From Actinomycetota bacterium (lineage in GTDB: Bacteria > Actinomycetota > Actinomycetes > S36-B12 > UBA10799), in assembly GCA_020636995.1 (NCBI GenBank), contig JACJWU010000001.1, positions 62,001 to 126,000 of the forward strand: a stretch of 64,000 nucleotides of DNA, read 5' to 3'. The notes beneath the pieces were generated by a model. That model searched no databases, was not told where the DNA came from, and saw only the letters and a program-made list of their open reading frames with translations. The first letter of the stretch is position 1; every line of letters starts with the position of its first letter. Positions 7,629 through 17,014 of the stretch are shown piece by piece. The position numbers and the translations under genes are program-made.

Positions 7629-9380
7629 GTGGCAATCCTCGACGAACCCATCCAGCCCGCGACTGACGAGGCCGCGGCGAAGCAGTTGGCGAAGGCTGAG
7701 GCCAAGGCGCACCGCCGCCAGGGCTGGGGTCAGACCGTCGTCAAGTGGATCACGTCGACCGATCACAAGATCATCGGTCAGTTGTACCTGATCCAGTCCT
7801 TCATCTTCTTCCTCATCGCAGGCCTCTTGGCACTGGCGATCCGTGGGGAGTTGGCGCAGCCCGGCACCCAGATCCTGTCGAACGCCCAGTACAACCAGGC
7901 GTTCACGATGCATGGAACGATCATGCTGTTCCTGTTCGCGACGCCGTTGTTCGTCGGTTTCGGCAACGTGATCATGCCTCTGCAGATCGGTGCCCCGGAC
8001 GTCGCGTTCCCGCGATTGAACATGTTCTCGTTCTGGCTGTTCTTCTTCGGTGGCCTCACCGCTGCCCTGAGTTTCTTGGTGCCCAGCGGAGCCGCCGACT
8101 TCGGGTGGTTCGCCTACCAGCCACTGAGCAGCACCGAGTTCACGCCGTCGGCAGGCGCGGACATGTGGTACCTCGGACTTGCCATGGGTGGTCTTGGAAC
8201 CATCCTGGGCTCGGTCAACTTCCTGACCACGATCTACACGATGCGGGCGCCGGGCATGACCATGTTCCGTCTCCCGGTGTTCACCTGGACCGTGCTGGTC
8301 ACGTCCGTGCTCGTGCTGATGGTCTTCCCGGTCCTCGCGGCGGCACTGCTCGTGGCGTTCATCGACCGTGAGTTCGGGACCGTGGTGTTCGACGCGGCCA
8401 ACGGGGGAGCGATCCTGTGGCAGCACCTCTTCTGGTTCTTCGGTCACCCCGAGGTGTACGTTCTGGCGCTGCCCTTCTTCGGCATCACCAGTGAGATCCT
8501 GCCGGTGTTCAGCCGCAAGCCGATCTTCGGCTACAAGGGTCTGGTCTTCGCCACGCTCGCGATCGGCGCGTTGTCCATGGCGGTGTGGGCGCACCACATG
8601 TACGTCACCGGAGCGGTCCTGTTGCCATTCTTCGCCTTCATGACGATGTTGATCGCAGTGCCCACGGGCGTGAAGTTCTTCAACTGGGTCGGCACGATGT
8701 GGGGCGGATCGGTGACGTTCGAGACCCCCATGCTGTACGTTCTGGGCTTCCTGGTCACGTTCCTGTTCGGCGGGGTCACCGGCATCATGCTGGCCAGCCC
8801 GCCGTTGGACTTCCAACTGTCTGACAGCTACTTCGTGGTGGCCCACTTCCACTACACCGTGTTCGGCACGGTGGTGTTCGTGATGTTCGCCGGCTTCTAC
8901 TTCTGGTGGCCGAAGATGACCGGGAAGATGCTGGACGAGCGCCTCGGGAAGATCCAGTTCTGGCTGCTGTTCTGGGGCTTCCAGATCACATTCCTGGTGC
9001 AGCACTGGCTGGGGACCCAGGGGATGCCGCGCCGCTATGCGGACTACCTGCCGGATGAGGGCTTCACGTTGCTCAACCAGATCTCGTCCTTCGGGTCGAT
9101 CATCCTGGGCATCTCGACGTTGTTCTTCCTCTACAACGTCTACAAGACGTGGCGGTTCGCGCCGAACGTCACCGTCGATGACCCGTGGGGCTGGGGCGCT
9201 TCACTGGAGTGGGCGACCAGCTGCCCGCCGCCACGGCACAACTTCGTGTCCCTGCCGCCCATCCGCTCGGAGCGTCCGGCCTTCGACCTGCATCACCCCG
9301 AGGTCGAGGGGATCCTGTCGCAGACCGTGGTGGACAGTCTCGTGGGTGCGGGATCGGCGAACAAGGGGGTCGAGCAGTGA
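7629..9380 (+). CDS. ctaD: Cytochrome c oxidase subunit I
   Basis: This is the catalytic subunit of the aa3-type oxidase, 583 residues with twelve predicted membrane helices; it reduces oxygen at the heme a3-CuB site. Diagnostic segments are DHKIIGQLY, HGTIMLF (heme a ligand), FFGHPEVYVLALP (CuB His and the His-Tyr crosslink), HHMYVTG, and YFVVAHFHYTVFG (heme a3 and a ligands). A 40-residue Lys/Ala-rich cytoplasmic N-terminus is typical of actinobacteria. It starts one base after ctaC, and its TGA overlaps the GTG of ctaF, so all three subunits are coupled. Confidence 0.98.
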   Translation: MAILDEPIQPATDEAAAKQLAKAEAKAHRRQGWGQTVVKWITSTDHKIIGQLYLIQSFIFFLIAGLLALAIRGELAQPGTQILSNAQYNQAFTMHGTIMLFLFATPLFVGFGNVIMPLQIGAPDVAFPRLNMFSFWLFFFGGLTAALSFLVPSGAADFGWFAYQPLSSTEFTPSAGADMWYLGLAMGGLGTILGSVNFLTTIYTMRAPGMTMFRLPVFTWTVLVTSVLVLMVFPVLAAALLVAFIDREFGTVVFDAANGGAILWQHLFWFFGHPEVYVLALPFFGITSEILPVFSRKPIFGYKGLVFATLAIGALSMAVWAHHMYVTGAVLLPFFAFMTMLIAVPTGVKFFNWVGTMWGGSVTFETPMLYVLGFLVTFLFGGVTGIMLASPPLDFQLSDSYFVVAHFHYTVFGTVVFVMFAGFYFWWPKMTGKMLDERLGKIQFWLLFWGFQITFLVQHWLGTQGMPRRYADYLPDEGFTLLNQISSFGSIILGISTLFFLYNVYKTWRFAPNVTVDDPWGWGASLEWATSCPPPRHNFVSLPPIRSERPAFDLHHPEVEGILSQTVVDSLVGAGSANKGVEQ

Positions 9381-9772
9381 AAGAGTCAGGATACATCTGG
9401 GGCCTCGGCACGATCTTCTTCGCGATCGTCAGTGTGGTCTACGGCGTGTGGTCGAAGGACTGGGCGGGGACGACTGCCTTGGCCTTCACAGGTTTCATGA
9501 CCGCACTTGTGGCGTTCTACAGTCTGTACACGGCCAAACGCCTGGACAACCGTCCCGAGGACGACCAGTTGGCCGGCCAGGACGAAGCCGATCCGGACTA
9601 CGGCTTCTTCAGCCCCCACTCGTGGTGGCCGCTGCCGCTGGGGTTCAGTGCGATGCTGATCGCCCTGGGGCTGATTTTCGCCACGTGGCTGATGCTCGTG
9701 GGGATCATCTTCCTCATGCTGAGCACGATCGGCCTGGTGTTCGAGTACTACCGCCGGGACTTCGCGCACTAG
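9377..9772 (+). CDS. ctaF: Actinobacterial cytochrome c oxidase subunit IV
   Basis: The 131-residue integral membrane protein has four hydrophobic segments and starts MKESGYIWGLGTIFF. This is the CtaF family, a small subunit specific to actinobacterial aa3 oxidase and part of the bc1-aa3 supercomplex. The GTG start at 9377 overlaps the ctaD stop by four bases (GTGA). A conserved DYGFFSPHSWWPLP loop lies in the middle. The next 270 bases up to the transpeptidase gene contain no gene; I could not find a convincing terminator in them. Confidence 0.95.
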   Translation: MKESGYIWGLGTIFFAIVSVVYGVWSKDWAGTTALAFTGFMTALVAFYSLYTAKRLDNRPEDDQLAGQDEADPDYGFFSPHSWWPLPLGFSAMLIALGLIFATWLMLVGIIFLMLSTIGLVFEYYRRDFAH

Positions 9773-10042
9773 TCATCCTGGAAGGGCCCCGGCCGGATGG
9801 TCGGGGACCTTGCCATGTCCATCGGATCCATCGGGGAACGCCCGGCCTGGTCCCGCCGTCTCATCCGTGTCGTCGGGAATGTCCGATAGGTCGCGGTGAA
9901 GGGTGACGCGCCTCACGCCGCGCCCGGCGATCGGGAGGTTTAGAAAGGGTGCCCTGCGTGGCACACTGAAAGTGTCGGCGTGTTGTCCGCCCGGACTGGT
10001 CGGCGATACGCGACTATCGACGCAGGATCGTAGTGAGGTTTG

Positions 10043-11242
10043 ATGAGGAACGCTAAACGCAACATTGCCATCGCCGGGGCTGCGGCCTCGGCGCTACTGG
10101 TCAGCGGCTGCGGCCCAACGCTCATCGCGCGCAGCCAGACACCTGAACAGTCGGCCGTGGCGATGCAGATTCTTCCTGGCGTGGACCGCAAGGCCCCTGT
10201 GAACCAACCGATCGTGGTCGTGGCCGAAGACGGCACGTTGGCCGACGTCGAGGTGCAGGGCCCCAAGGGTCTGCTGAAGGGTTCCTACAACCCTGAGCGC
10301 AACACGTGGACCTCGAAGGCCGCAACTCTGGACTTCAACACCAAGTACCAGATCGCGGCGACCGCTACGAACGGTTCGGGGACGCCGACCACCGTCGAGC
10401 GGACCATTAAGACGGTCAACCCGCAGACCCTGGTCGGGATCAGCTCGATCAGCGTCGCGGATGACGTGACGGTCGGGGTGGGCATGCCCATCCGCGTGAC
10501 CTTCGACGCGCCGGTGAAGAACAAGAAGTCCGTCGAGGAGCAGTTGCAGGTCAAGACCTCCACACCGGTCGTCGGTGCCTGGAGTTGGGAGTCCGACCAG
10601 GTGGTCGTGTTCAGGCCCAAGAAGTACTGGCCCGACAACACCGAGATTGAGGTCGTGATGCCGCTCAAGGGTGTCAAGACCGGTCCGGGTGCCTACGGCG
10701 CGGCCAACACGGACGTCGCCTACCAGACCGGTGACTCCATGGTCTCCGTCTACGACGCGAGCAAGCACACGCTGGTCGTGAAGAAGAACGGCAAGGTCGT
10801 CAAGAAGTTCCCGGCCACGAGTGGCAAGCCCGGCTTCGAGACCCGCCAGGGCGTCAAGGTGATCTCCGAGAAGCTCGACTTCGTCGTGATGGACGCAGCC
10901 ACTGGCGGCACCTCCGAGGACGACCCCGAGTACTACCGCCTGGACGTGAACTGGGCGATGCGGATCACGAACTCCGGCGAGTTCGTGCACGCTGCCCCGT
11001 GGTCCGTGGGCTCGCAGGGCTACTCGAACGTGAGCCACGGCTGCGTCGGACTGAGCACGGACAACGCCTACTGGCTGTTCCAGAACTCCCGGGTGGGTGA
11101 CGTGATCGACGTCCGGAACACCGGGCGCCCGCAGGATCTGGGCAACGGGATCACTGAGTGGAACGTGGCCTGGAAGAGCTGGCTGAAGAACTCCAAGACC
11201 GGCAAGGTGACCACCGAGCCGATCGAACAGCCCAGCGCCTGA
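10043..11242 (+). CDS. L,D-transpeptidase lipoprotein (YkuD domain)
   Basis: The 399-residue secreted cell-wall enzyme is predicted to make 3-3 crosslinks in peptidoglycan. A lipobox ending at Cys23 (ALLVSGC) follows the basic N-terminus. Two Ig-like domains span roughly residues 50-140 and 150-240, as in mycobacterial Ldt proteins, and the YkuD domain follows. The catalytic motif NVSHGCVGLS carries Cys334, and the upstream His of EFVHAAPWS supports it. A GTGAGG site at 10033-10038 precedes ATG 10043. A strong hairpin terminator follows. Imipenem-type beta-lactam sensitivity would be expected of this family; paralogues are not visible here. Confidence 0.92.
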   Translation: MRNAKRNIAIAGAAASALLVSGCGPTLIARSQTPEQSAVAMQILPGVDRKAPVNQPIVVVAEDGTLADVEVQGPKGLLKGSYNPERNTWTSKAATLDFNTKYQIAATATNGSGTPTTVERTIKTVNPQTLVGISSISVADDVTVGVGMPIRVTFDAPVKNKKSVEEQLQVKTSTPVVGAWSWESDQVVVFRPKKYWPDNTEIEVVMPLKGVKTGPGAYGAANTDVAYQTGDSMVSVYDASKHTLVVKKNGKVVKKFPATSGKPGFETRQGVKVISEKLDFVVMDAATGGTSEDDPEYYRLDVNWAMRITNSGEFVHAAPWSVGSQGYSNVSHGCVGLSTDNAYWLFQNSRVGDVIDVRNTGRPQDLGNGITEWNVAWKSWLKNSKTGKVTTEPIEQPSA

Positions 11243-11251
11243 TCAGTGCAG

Positions 11252-11282
11252 AACGCCCCGAGCCGCCACGGCTCGGGGCGTT
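11252..11282 (+). terminator. Hairpin terminator after the L,D-transpeptidase
   Basis: A perfect 13-bp stem (AACGCCCCGAGCC at 11252-11264 and its complement at 11270-11282) closes a 5-base loop and is followed by TTCTT. It begins about 10 bases after the transpeptidase stop. The stem is symmetrical, so it may also serve the convergent gene at 11327-11956. Confidence 0.85.
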
Positions 11283-11326
11283 CTTGCGTGTCCTGAGTTC
11301 CATCGCACAGTCACCCCGGATTCGGA

Positions 11327-11956
11327 CTAACTCTGCGCGAGCACTTCCTGCAGGCTCCTGCGGGCAAGCGCCGGGTCATCGGCCCAGAAGGACACTGAGG
11401 TGAAACGGTAGCGGCTGCCGGGCAGATCGGCGGACGATTCCTCGCGCAGTCCCAGATGGACGTTGACCTGGCCGGAGACGGCGATGTACAGGTGCAGGGG
11501 GTCTTCCTCGTCGATCTGGATCACGCGTGACCCGGGGGTACTCCGGGTCGATCCGGACACAGATTCGATGATGCTTGCCGGAACCTCCACCCGTATGGTG
11601 TGCCCGTTGCGGATGCGTACTGCGTGCCGGTCGATCAGATGCGGGTACACGATGAGGCCGGCGAGGTAGCCGAACATCCAGATCAGGCCCCACAGGCTGA
11701 GGATCAGTAGCGTCCAACGCAGCCAGACCCAGCCGATGAGGAAATGTACCGCCACCATCTCCAGTGCGGATGCTCCTATCCAGATGTAGATGGTGGTTCG
11801 CACGAGATCGACGTATGTGACCACGGTTGTACCCGATCCGCCATGGTCGGGGTTGCGTGTCAGCCAGCGGTACAGGTTGGAGTAGATCCCCCGTTCGAAG
11901 CTGGAGGCACGGCGCCACAGGCTGACTCCCGACGTGTCCGGCTGTGGCGCGCTCAC
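11327..11956 (-). CDS. Membrane protein of unknown function with two helices
   Basis: This 209-residue protein is not recognised. The N-terminal 45 residues are hydrophilic, two strong membrane helices occupy about 53-75 and 80-105 (IWIGASALEMVAVHFLIG and the Trp-rich pair after it), and a soluble beta-rich domain of about 100 residues follows, with a pattern (VRIRNGHTIRVEVPASIIESV) that resembles a PH-like or bPH domain. It lies convergent to the transpeptidase and upstream of nothing obvious on its strand. Base composition is like its neighbours. Possible envelope function by location only. Confidence 0.7.
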   Translation of the reverse strand: MSAPQPDTSGVSLWRRASSFERGIYSNLYRWLTRNPDHGGSGTTVVTYVDLVRTTIYIWIGASALEMVAVHFLIGWVWLRWTLLILSLWGLIWMFGYLAGLIVYPHLIDRHAVRIRNGHTIRVEVPASIIESVSGSTRSTPGSRVIQIDEEDPLHLYIAVSGQVNVHLGLREESSADLPGSRYRFTSVSFWADDPALARRSLQEVLAQS

Positions 11957-12024
11957 AAGTTCAGTCTCACAGGTCCGGCTGGGGGCTGGCGCGTCGCGCC
12001 CGACACCGCACGAGGGTCTGCCAC

Positions 12025-12564
12025 TTAGTCGAGTGCGCGCAGCACCCTGGCCGGGTTCCCTGCCACGACGACGCCCGGTGGGACATCGCGCGTCACGACG
12101 GCACCGGCCCCGATCACGCTGCCACTGCCGACCGTCACGCCGGACACGACGATCGCGCCCGCGCCGATCCAGACGTCATCACCAACTCTCACCGGTTCGC
12201 CGGACTCCCAGCCGGCAGCGCGCTCTGCTGGGTCCAGCGGGTGGGTCGCGGTGAGGATCTGTACACGAGGCCCGAGTTGGCACCGGTCGCCGATCGTGAT
12301 CTCGCAGACGTCGAGCAGCACGCAATCGTAATTGAGGAACGTGTCGTCCCCGATGTGTATGTACTGCCCGTAGTCCAGCCGTAGGGGAGGAGTGATGGTG
12401 ACGCGTTCCCCGCACGAGCCCAGCAATCGGCGCAGGATGTGACCACGCACGGCGGGAGCACTCGTGTTGAACTCGCCGAGTAGGTTCTGGGCAGCTTCGT
12501 AGTCATCACGCAGTTGCGCATCGTCGGCGCGGTAGGGCAAGCCGGCGCGCATACGGTCGCGCAT
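12025..12564 (-). CDS. Maltose/galactoside O-acetyltransferase-like hexapeptide protein
   Basis: A 179-residue acetyl-CoA-dependent O-acetyltransferase of the LacA/Maa/NodL type. It has the N-terminal Mac domain (MRDRMRAGLPYRADDAQL..., then LLGEFN) and a left-handed beta-helix with hexapeptide repeats (IHIGDDTFLNYDCVLLDV, ITIGDRCQLGPRVQIL). The active-site His is in TATHPLD, and the C-terminal VIGAGAVVTRDVPPGVVVAGNPARV is diagnostic. GTG 12573 would add three residues. The acceptor sugar is unknown. It lies beyond the qcrB terminator on the same strand, so it probably has its own promoter. Confidence 0.88.
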   Translation of the reverse strand: MRDRMRAGLPYRADDAQLRDDYEAAQNLLGEFNTSAPAVRGHILRRLLGSCGERVTITPPLRLDYGQYIHIGDDTFLNYDCVLLDVCEITIGDRCQLGPRVQILTATHPLDPAERAAGWESGEPVRVGDDVWIGAGAIVVSGVTVGSGSVIGAGAVVTRDVPPGVVVAGNPARVLRALD

Positions 12565-12605
12565 CGTGGACACGCCATAGAGCCTACGATCCTCGGGGCC
12601 AAGAA

Positions 12606-12646
12606 GAAGGGCCCCCCGCCCACCAAATTGGGCGAGAGGGCCCTTC
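12606..12646 (-). terminator. Terminator of the ctaE-qcrCAB operon
   Basis: On the minus strand, 16 bases after the qcrB stop, GAAGGGCCC (12638-12646) pairs with GGGCCCTTC (12606-12614). An inner CGCCCA/TGGGCG stem closes a short loop, and TTCTT follows. It has the form of an intrinsic terminator. Confidence 0.8.
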
Positions 12647-12661
12647 TCGAGCCTTCGCGGG

Positions 12662-14359
12662 CTAGTGCTCGTCGTTGAGCGGGTCGTGCAGAACTGCGCC
12701 GTCCCGGGCGGGAACCAGGCGGCGGTCCTCCTCCATGACCGGCGCGGCCTCCTCGACCTCGTGGCGCAGGTGCGCCTCCGCGGCCTCAAGCTCCTCACGG
12801 GTGGGCAACGGGATGTTGTCTGCGTAGTAGAAGTTGGACAGCCTGGCCCGCAGGCGGTTCAGGCGAGCCCGCGGCGCACGGACACCGTTCTCATCGACCC
12901 CCTCGGAGGCGGGCAGCGGCATGCGGTCCGGCTTCGACATCAGCACGGCCTTCTCCTCGTCGGAGATGGGAGCGTGGATCTCGATGAACTCACCGTGCGG
13001 CAGTCGCAGGATGTTGCCGGTCTCCATGCCGTGCAGCAGCTTGTCGCGATCACGACGCTGCAGCCCCAGGCAGATGCGCTTGGTGGCGATGAACACCAGA
13101 GGTGGCACCACGAAGATCGCAATGCGCAGGAACCAGGTGATGGCGTTGATCGACAGATCGAAGAAGCTTGCGATCAGGTCGTTGCCGCCGCCGATCCACA
13201 ACAGGATGTAGAACGACAGGGCCATTGCGCCCAGCGAGGTCCGCACCGGGGCGTTGCGGGGACGGTCGAGCAGGTGGTGCTCAGACTTGTCCCCGGTGGC
13301 CCATTGCTCGATCCATGGGTACAGACCCAACACGGTGAACACGATCCCGGGAACGATTGCCGCGGGGACCAGGATGTTCCAACTGATCGTGTATCCGAAG
13401 ATCACCCACTCCACGTTGGGCATCATCCGCAGAGCTCCTTCGAGCCAGCCGATGTACCAGTCCGGCTGCGAGCCGGCGGTGACCTGGTCGGGCGTGTACG
13501 GCCCGTACAGCCAGATCGGGTTGATGGTGACCAGACCCGAGATGAGCGTGATTACCCCGAACACGACGAAGAAGAAGCCGCCTGCTTTGGCCATGTAGAT
13601 CGGCATCAGTCGGTAGCCCACGACGTTCTCGTTGGTGCGACCCGGGCCGGGGAACTGGGTGTGCTTCTGGTACCAGACCATGATCAGGTGCGCGGTGAGC
13701 AGCGCCAGGATGAGACCCGGGACGAGAAGGATGTGGACGGCATACAGGCGACTGATGAAGTCAGTGCCCGGGAACTCGCCGCCGAAGACGAAGAAACTCA
13801 GGTACGTGCCCACCAGCGGGATCGAGAGCATGATGCCCTGCGCGATCCGCAGGCCCGTGCCGGACAGCAGGTCGTCGGGCAGGGAGTAACCGGCGAAGCC
13901 GGCCAGCAGCGCCAGGGTGAGCAGTCCGACGCCGATGACCCAGTTCATCTCACGCGGCTTGCGGAACGCTCCGGTGAAGAAGACCCGGCACAGGTGCACC
14001 GAGATGGCGGCGATGAAGAACAGCGCGCTCCAGTGGTGGACCTGGCGCATGAGCAGTCCGCCCCGGATGTCGAACGAGATGTCGAGTGTGGAGGCGTACG
14101 CCTCGGACATCTCCACGCCCTTCAGCGGCACGTAGGAGCCGTTGTAGGCGATCTCGATCATGGAGGGCTTGAAGAACAGCGTCAGGTAGACCCCGGACAG
14201 CAGGACCACGATGAAGCTGTACAGGGCGATCTCGCCGAGCATGAACGACCAGTGCTCGGGGAAGACCTTGCCCATACTGCGCTTGAGGAAATTGCTGGAG
14301 GCCAGCCGGTCGTCGACCCATCGCACTGTCTTGCCTGCTGTGTTCACCGTCGCGCTCAT
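12662..14359 (-). CDS. qcrB: Cytochrome bc1 complex cytochrome b subunit
   Basis: This 565-residue subunit carries the two b hemes and the quinol sites of the bc1 complex. It has the N-terminal cytochrome b domain with paired heme His residues (RQVHHWSALFF and VHILLVPGL...THLIMVW segments), the PEWY-equivalent QPDWYIGWLEG motif of the quinol oxidation site, and the long actinobacterial C-terminal extension with more helices and a charged tail. Its ATG overlaps the qcrA stop by four bases (ATGA). It ends the ctaE-qcrC-qcrA-qcrB operon, before a clear terminator. Confidence 0.97.
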   Translation of the reverse strand: MSATVNTAGKTVRWVDDRLASSNFLKRSMGKVFPEHWSFMLGEIALYSFIVVLLSGVYLTLFFKPSMIEIAYNGSYVPLKGVEMSEAYASTLDISFDIRGGLLMRQVHHWSALFFIAAISVHLCRVFFTGAFRKPREMNWVIGVGLLTLALLAGFAGYSLPDDLLSGTGLRIAQGIMLSIPLVGTYLSFFVFGGEFPGTDFISRLYAVHILLVPGLILALLTAHLIMVWYQKHTQFPGPGRTNENVVGYRLMPIYMAKAGGFFFVVFGVITLISGLVTINPIWLYGPYTPDQVTAGSQPDWYIGWLEGALRMMPNVEWVIFGYTISWNILVPAAIVPGIVFTVLGLYPWIEQWATGDKSEHHLLDRPRNAPVRTSLGAMALSFYILLWIGGGNDLIASFFDLSINAITWFLRIAIFVVPPLVFIATKRICLGLQRRDRDKLLHGMETGNILRLPHGEFIEIHAPISDEEKAVLMSKPDRMPLPASEGVDENGVRAPRARLNRLRARLSNFYYADNIPLPTREELEAAEAHLRHEVEEAAPVMEEDRRLVPARDGAVLHDPLNDEH

Positions 14360-15396
14360 GCGTCGCCACGCTCCCAGAAGCTCGGACCCACAGGTTCCGC
14401 GAAGCCATCTGTGGCAACGAGGAACCCTTCGGGATCAATCGTTATTGGTAGTTGTGGTAACCGGCGCGCCGCAGGCCCGAAAACGACGTTGCCGGAGTCA
14501 GCCAGGTCGAATGTCGACTGGTGACATGGACACAACAAATGATGCGTCCGTTGTTCGTAGAGCGCAATCGGACACCCCACGTGCGTGCAGATCTTGGAGA
14601 AGGCCAGGATGCCTCCGTAGTCCCAATTGTCGCCCTGCTGCGACACGATCTCCTGTGGCTCCATGCGCACCAGGATGATCGCTGCCTTGGCGCGCGCGTT
14701 GAGGTTTCCCTCTTCTTCCTGCACCAGCGGGAGGTCGGCGGGCATCGCGGAGATCAGGCCACCGATCGCTAGATCCGAGGGGCGCACCGGACGTCCGGTG
14801 GGGTCTGTGATGATGCGGGACCCCGGCTTCCACAGGGTCTCGCGCAGGATCTCCTCTGGAAGTGGTCCGAGATCACGAAGCATCACGATCAGCGGGATGG
14901 GGAAAAGCGCCATCGCGGTCAGCAGCGAACGCCGAATAATGGGCCGTTGCGCGAACCCGGAGTCCGCGGAGTAGTCGTCGAAGGCCTCGACGGCGGCTTC
15001 CCGGTCCTCGTCGGTGGAGGCCAGCGAGTGCCGCAGCTGGATCTCCTCCTTCTCGTTCATCAGCTTCTTCGACCAGTGGATGGCCCCCGCGCCGATGAGG
15101 AAGATGGCCAGGCCGAACGTCACCCCGAGGGCGATGTTGCTGGCGTTGACCGTCCCGAAGCCCCAGATGTACACCGACTCGTCGACCGGGATCGCCACGA
15201 AGGCGACCACGAACAACACGGTCATCACGGCCGATCCCAGGAACATCAGGGACACCTGCCGCTCGGCACGGCGCGCCGCCTTGGGGTCGACGTCGGTACG
15301 TCGCGGTTTGTGCGCCGGCAGGGCCGCGGCGGCGGCCTCGATCGCGGCAGCCTCGTCACCGGCTGTGGTGGCCGGCAGGTTGTCGTGAGTGCTCAT
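14356..15396 (-). CDS. qcrA: Rieske iron-sulfur subunit of the bc1 complex
   Basis: This 346-residue subunit moves electrons from quinol to the diheme cytochrome QcrC. It is the actinobacterial type with three membrane helices (about 48-70, 82-104, 160-174) rather than one. The 2Fe-2S ligands are Cys270, His272, Cys289 and His292 in CTHVGCP and CPCHQSTF, with Cys275 and Cys291 forming the stabilising disulfide. The gene overlaps qcrB at its end and qcrC at its start by four bases each, so the three are coupled. Confidence 0.97.
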   Translation of the reverse strand: MSTHDNLPATTAGDEAAAIEAAAAALPAHKPRRTDVDPKAARRAERQVSLMFLGSAVMTVLFVVAFVAIPVDESVYIWGFGTVNASNIALGVTFGLAIFLIGAGAIHWSKKLMNEKEEIQLRHSLASTDEDREAAVEAFDDYSADSGFAQRPIIRRSLLTAMALFPIPLIVMLRDLGPLPEEILRETLWKPGSRIITDPTGRPVRPSDLAIGGLISAMPADLPLVQEEEGNLNARAKAAIILVRMEPQEIVSQQGDNWDYGGILAFSKICTHVGCPIALYEQRTHHLLCPCHQSTFDLADSGNVVFGPAARRLPQLPITIDPEGFLVATDGFAEPVGPSFWERGDA

Positions 15397-16208
15397 CGGA
15401 CTTTCGCTCCGATCCAGATGGCGACCGCGATGAGCGACAGGAGCCCAGCGGTCCAGAGGAATAGGCCTTCGGTCACAGGTCCGAGCCGGCCGAGGGCCAG
15501 TCCGCCGTTGTTCGGTTCCACCTTCAGCGACTCGATGTACGCGATGAGGTTCTTCTTCTCCTCGGGCGTGATGGTCTCGTTACTGAAGACCGGCATCTGC
15601 TGCGGTCCAGTCACCAGCGCCTGCCAGATCTGCTCGGGCGTGGCATCCATCAGGCTGGGAGCGTACTGTCCGTTGGTCAGCGCCCCGCCACTGCCTGCGA
15701 AGTTGTGGCACTGGGTGCAGTTGGTCCGGAAGATCTCCCCGCCCTCGGCGATGTTGGCGTCCTCGAGGTCGAGCTCTTCCTCAGTGGGGTTGGCGGGGCC
15801 GGGGCCCAGCGTCGCGATGTAGGCGGCCATGGCGTCGATCTCGGCCTGTGAGTACGTCGGAGGCTTGCGTGCTGCCTGCGCCTCGGGAACCGCCAGCGGC
15901 ATCCGTCCGGTGCTGACCTGGAAATCGACGGCAGCCTCGCCGACGCCGATGAGTGACGGTCCGCCGTTGCCGCCGGTGGCGTTGTCGGCCTCGATGCCTT
16001 GGCCTTCAAGCCCGTGGCAGGACGAGCAGCCCTCGAGGAACAACTGCCTGCCGACCTGGATCTGTTCGACGGAACCCTCAGCGGCGATCGGCTCCGGGCT
16101 CGGGGTCGTCTCAGCGTTCACGACTGCGTAGCCGGAACCTGCCAGCAGCAGGGCCCCGCCCATCAGGATGCCTGCGCCGAACGAGCGCCGACGACTGCGC
16201 TTCTTCAT
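15393..16208 (-). CDS. qcrC: Diheme cytochrome c subunit of the bc1 complex
   Basis: The 271-residue membrane-anchored cytochrome has two heme c sites: CSSCH (61-65) and CTQCH (164-168). It replaces a soluble cytochrome c by wiring the bc1 complex directly to CtaC. An N-terminal signal-anchor (11-31) and a C-terminal helix (about 250-268) hold it in the membrane. Each heme domain has a conserved Met as distal ligand (TGRMPLA and GPQQMPVF). ATG 16208 has a GAGG ribosome site; ATG 16220, which overlaps the ctaE stop, would add four residues. Confidence 0.96.
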   Translation of the reverse strand: MKKRSRRRSFGAGILMGGALLLAGSGYAVVNAETTPSPEPIAAEGSVEQIQVGRQLFLEGCSSCHGLEGQGIEADNATGGNGGPSLIGVGEAAVDFQVSTGRMPLAVPEAQAARKPPTYSQAEIDAMAAYIATLGPGPANPTEEELDLEDANIAEGGEIFRTNCTQCHNFAGSGGALTNGQYAPSLMDATPEQIWQALVTGPQQMPVFSNETITPEEKKNLIAYIESLKVEPNNGGLALGRLGPVTEGLFLWTAGLLSLIAVAIWIGAKVR

Positions 16209-16219
16209 GGAACCTCGCA

Positions 16220-16828
16220 TCACTTGACCAGATAAATGGTGGCGAACAGGGCGATCCAGACCACGTCGACGAAGTGCCAGTAATAGGACACGACGATCGC
16301 GGACGTGGCCTGTTCGTGTGTGAACCGCTTGGCGACGTAGGTGCGGGCGAGCACGAAGAGGAACGCGATCAGACCGCCGGTGACGTGCAGTCCGTGGAAT
16401 CCGGTGGTCAGGTAGAAGACCGAGCCGTAGGGGGACGACGACATCGTCAGACCTTCGTGGACCAGTTCGGTGTACTCGGTCACCTGACCGCCGATGAAGA
16501 TCGCGCCCATGATGAACGTGATGATGAACCACTTGCGCAGGTTCTTCACGTCACCGCGTTCGGCTGCGAAGACGCCCATCTGGCAGGTCACGGAACTGAG
16601 CACCAGGATCGTGGTGTTCACGGTCGCGAAGGGGACATTCAACAGGGAGGTGTCGACGGCCCAGATCTCGGGGTTCACCGAGCGGAGGGTGAAGTACATC
16701 GCGAACAGCGCCGCGAAGAACATCAACTCGCTGGCGAGCCAGATGATCGTGCCGATGGCGACGTTGTTCGGCCGGTCGACGTGACCTGCCGGCGCCAGCC
16801 GGGTCGTCACAGCAGATGCATTAGCCAC
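16220..16828 (-). CDS. ctaE: Cytochrome c oxidase subunit III
   Basis: The 202-residue subunit has five predicted helices, as in actinobacteria, instead of seven. Conserved features are WLASELMFFAALFAMYFTLR near the N-terminus and TGFHGLHVTGGLIAFLF followed by SYYWHFVDVVWI at the C-terminus. It stabilises subunit I and lines the oxygen or proton path. It is the first gene of the ctaE-qcrC-qcrA-qcrB unit, away from ctaC-ctaD-ctaF, as is usual in this phylum. Its stop overlaps a possible qcrC start. Confidence 0.96.
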   Translation of the reverse strand: MANASAVTTRLAPAGHVDRPNNVAIGTIIWLASELMFFAALFAMYFTLRSVNPEIWAVDTSLLNVPFATVNTTILVLSSVTCQMGVFAAERGDVKNLRKWFIITFIMGAIFIGGQVTEYTELVHEGLTMSSSPYGSVFYLTTGFHGLHVTGGLIAFLFVLARTYVAKRFTHEQATSAIVVSYYWHFVDVVWIALFATIYLVK

Positions 16829-17014
16829 GTCGCGATTCTGGCAGGTTTACCTCCTCCAAACCGAACGACCCCCCGATTCGGTGGCATTTTTCCCGAATCT
16901 GCCCCTCCCAGACCCGCACAACGGGCGCTGCGGACCCACGAATCGGGTCGTCCGGTGGCCTCCGGGGCCGCGCCCGGGCGCGGCGCCCACTAGCATCGGC
17001 AGCGGAGGTTCGTC

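Noticed and set aside
7509..9005. 498-residue minus-strand frame opposite ctaD
   Set aside because: Antisense to subunit I of the oxidase, with low-complexity charged composition and no domain.
12665..14524. 619-residue frame on the plus strand opposite qcrB
   Set aside because: It is antisense to a clear cytochrome b gene, rich in Asp/Glu/His/Gln, and has no motif. A GC-rich shadow frame.
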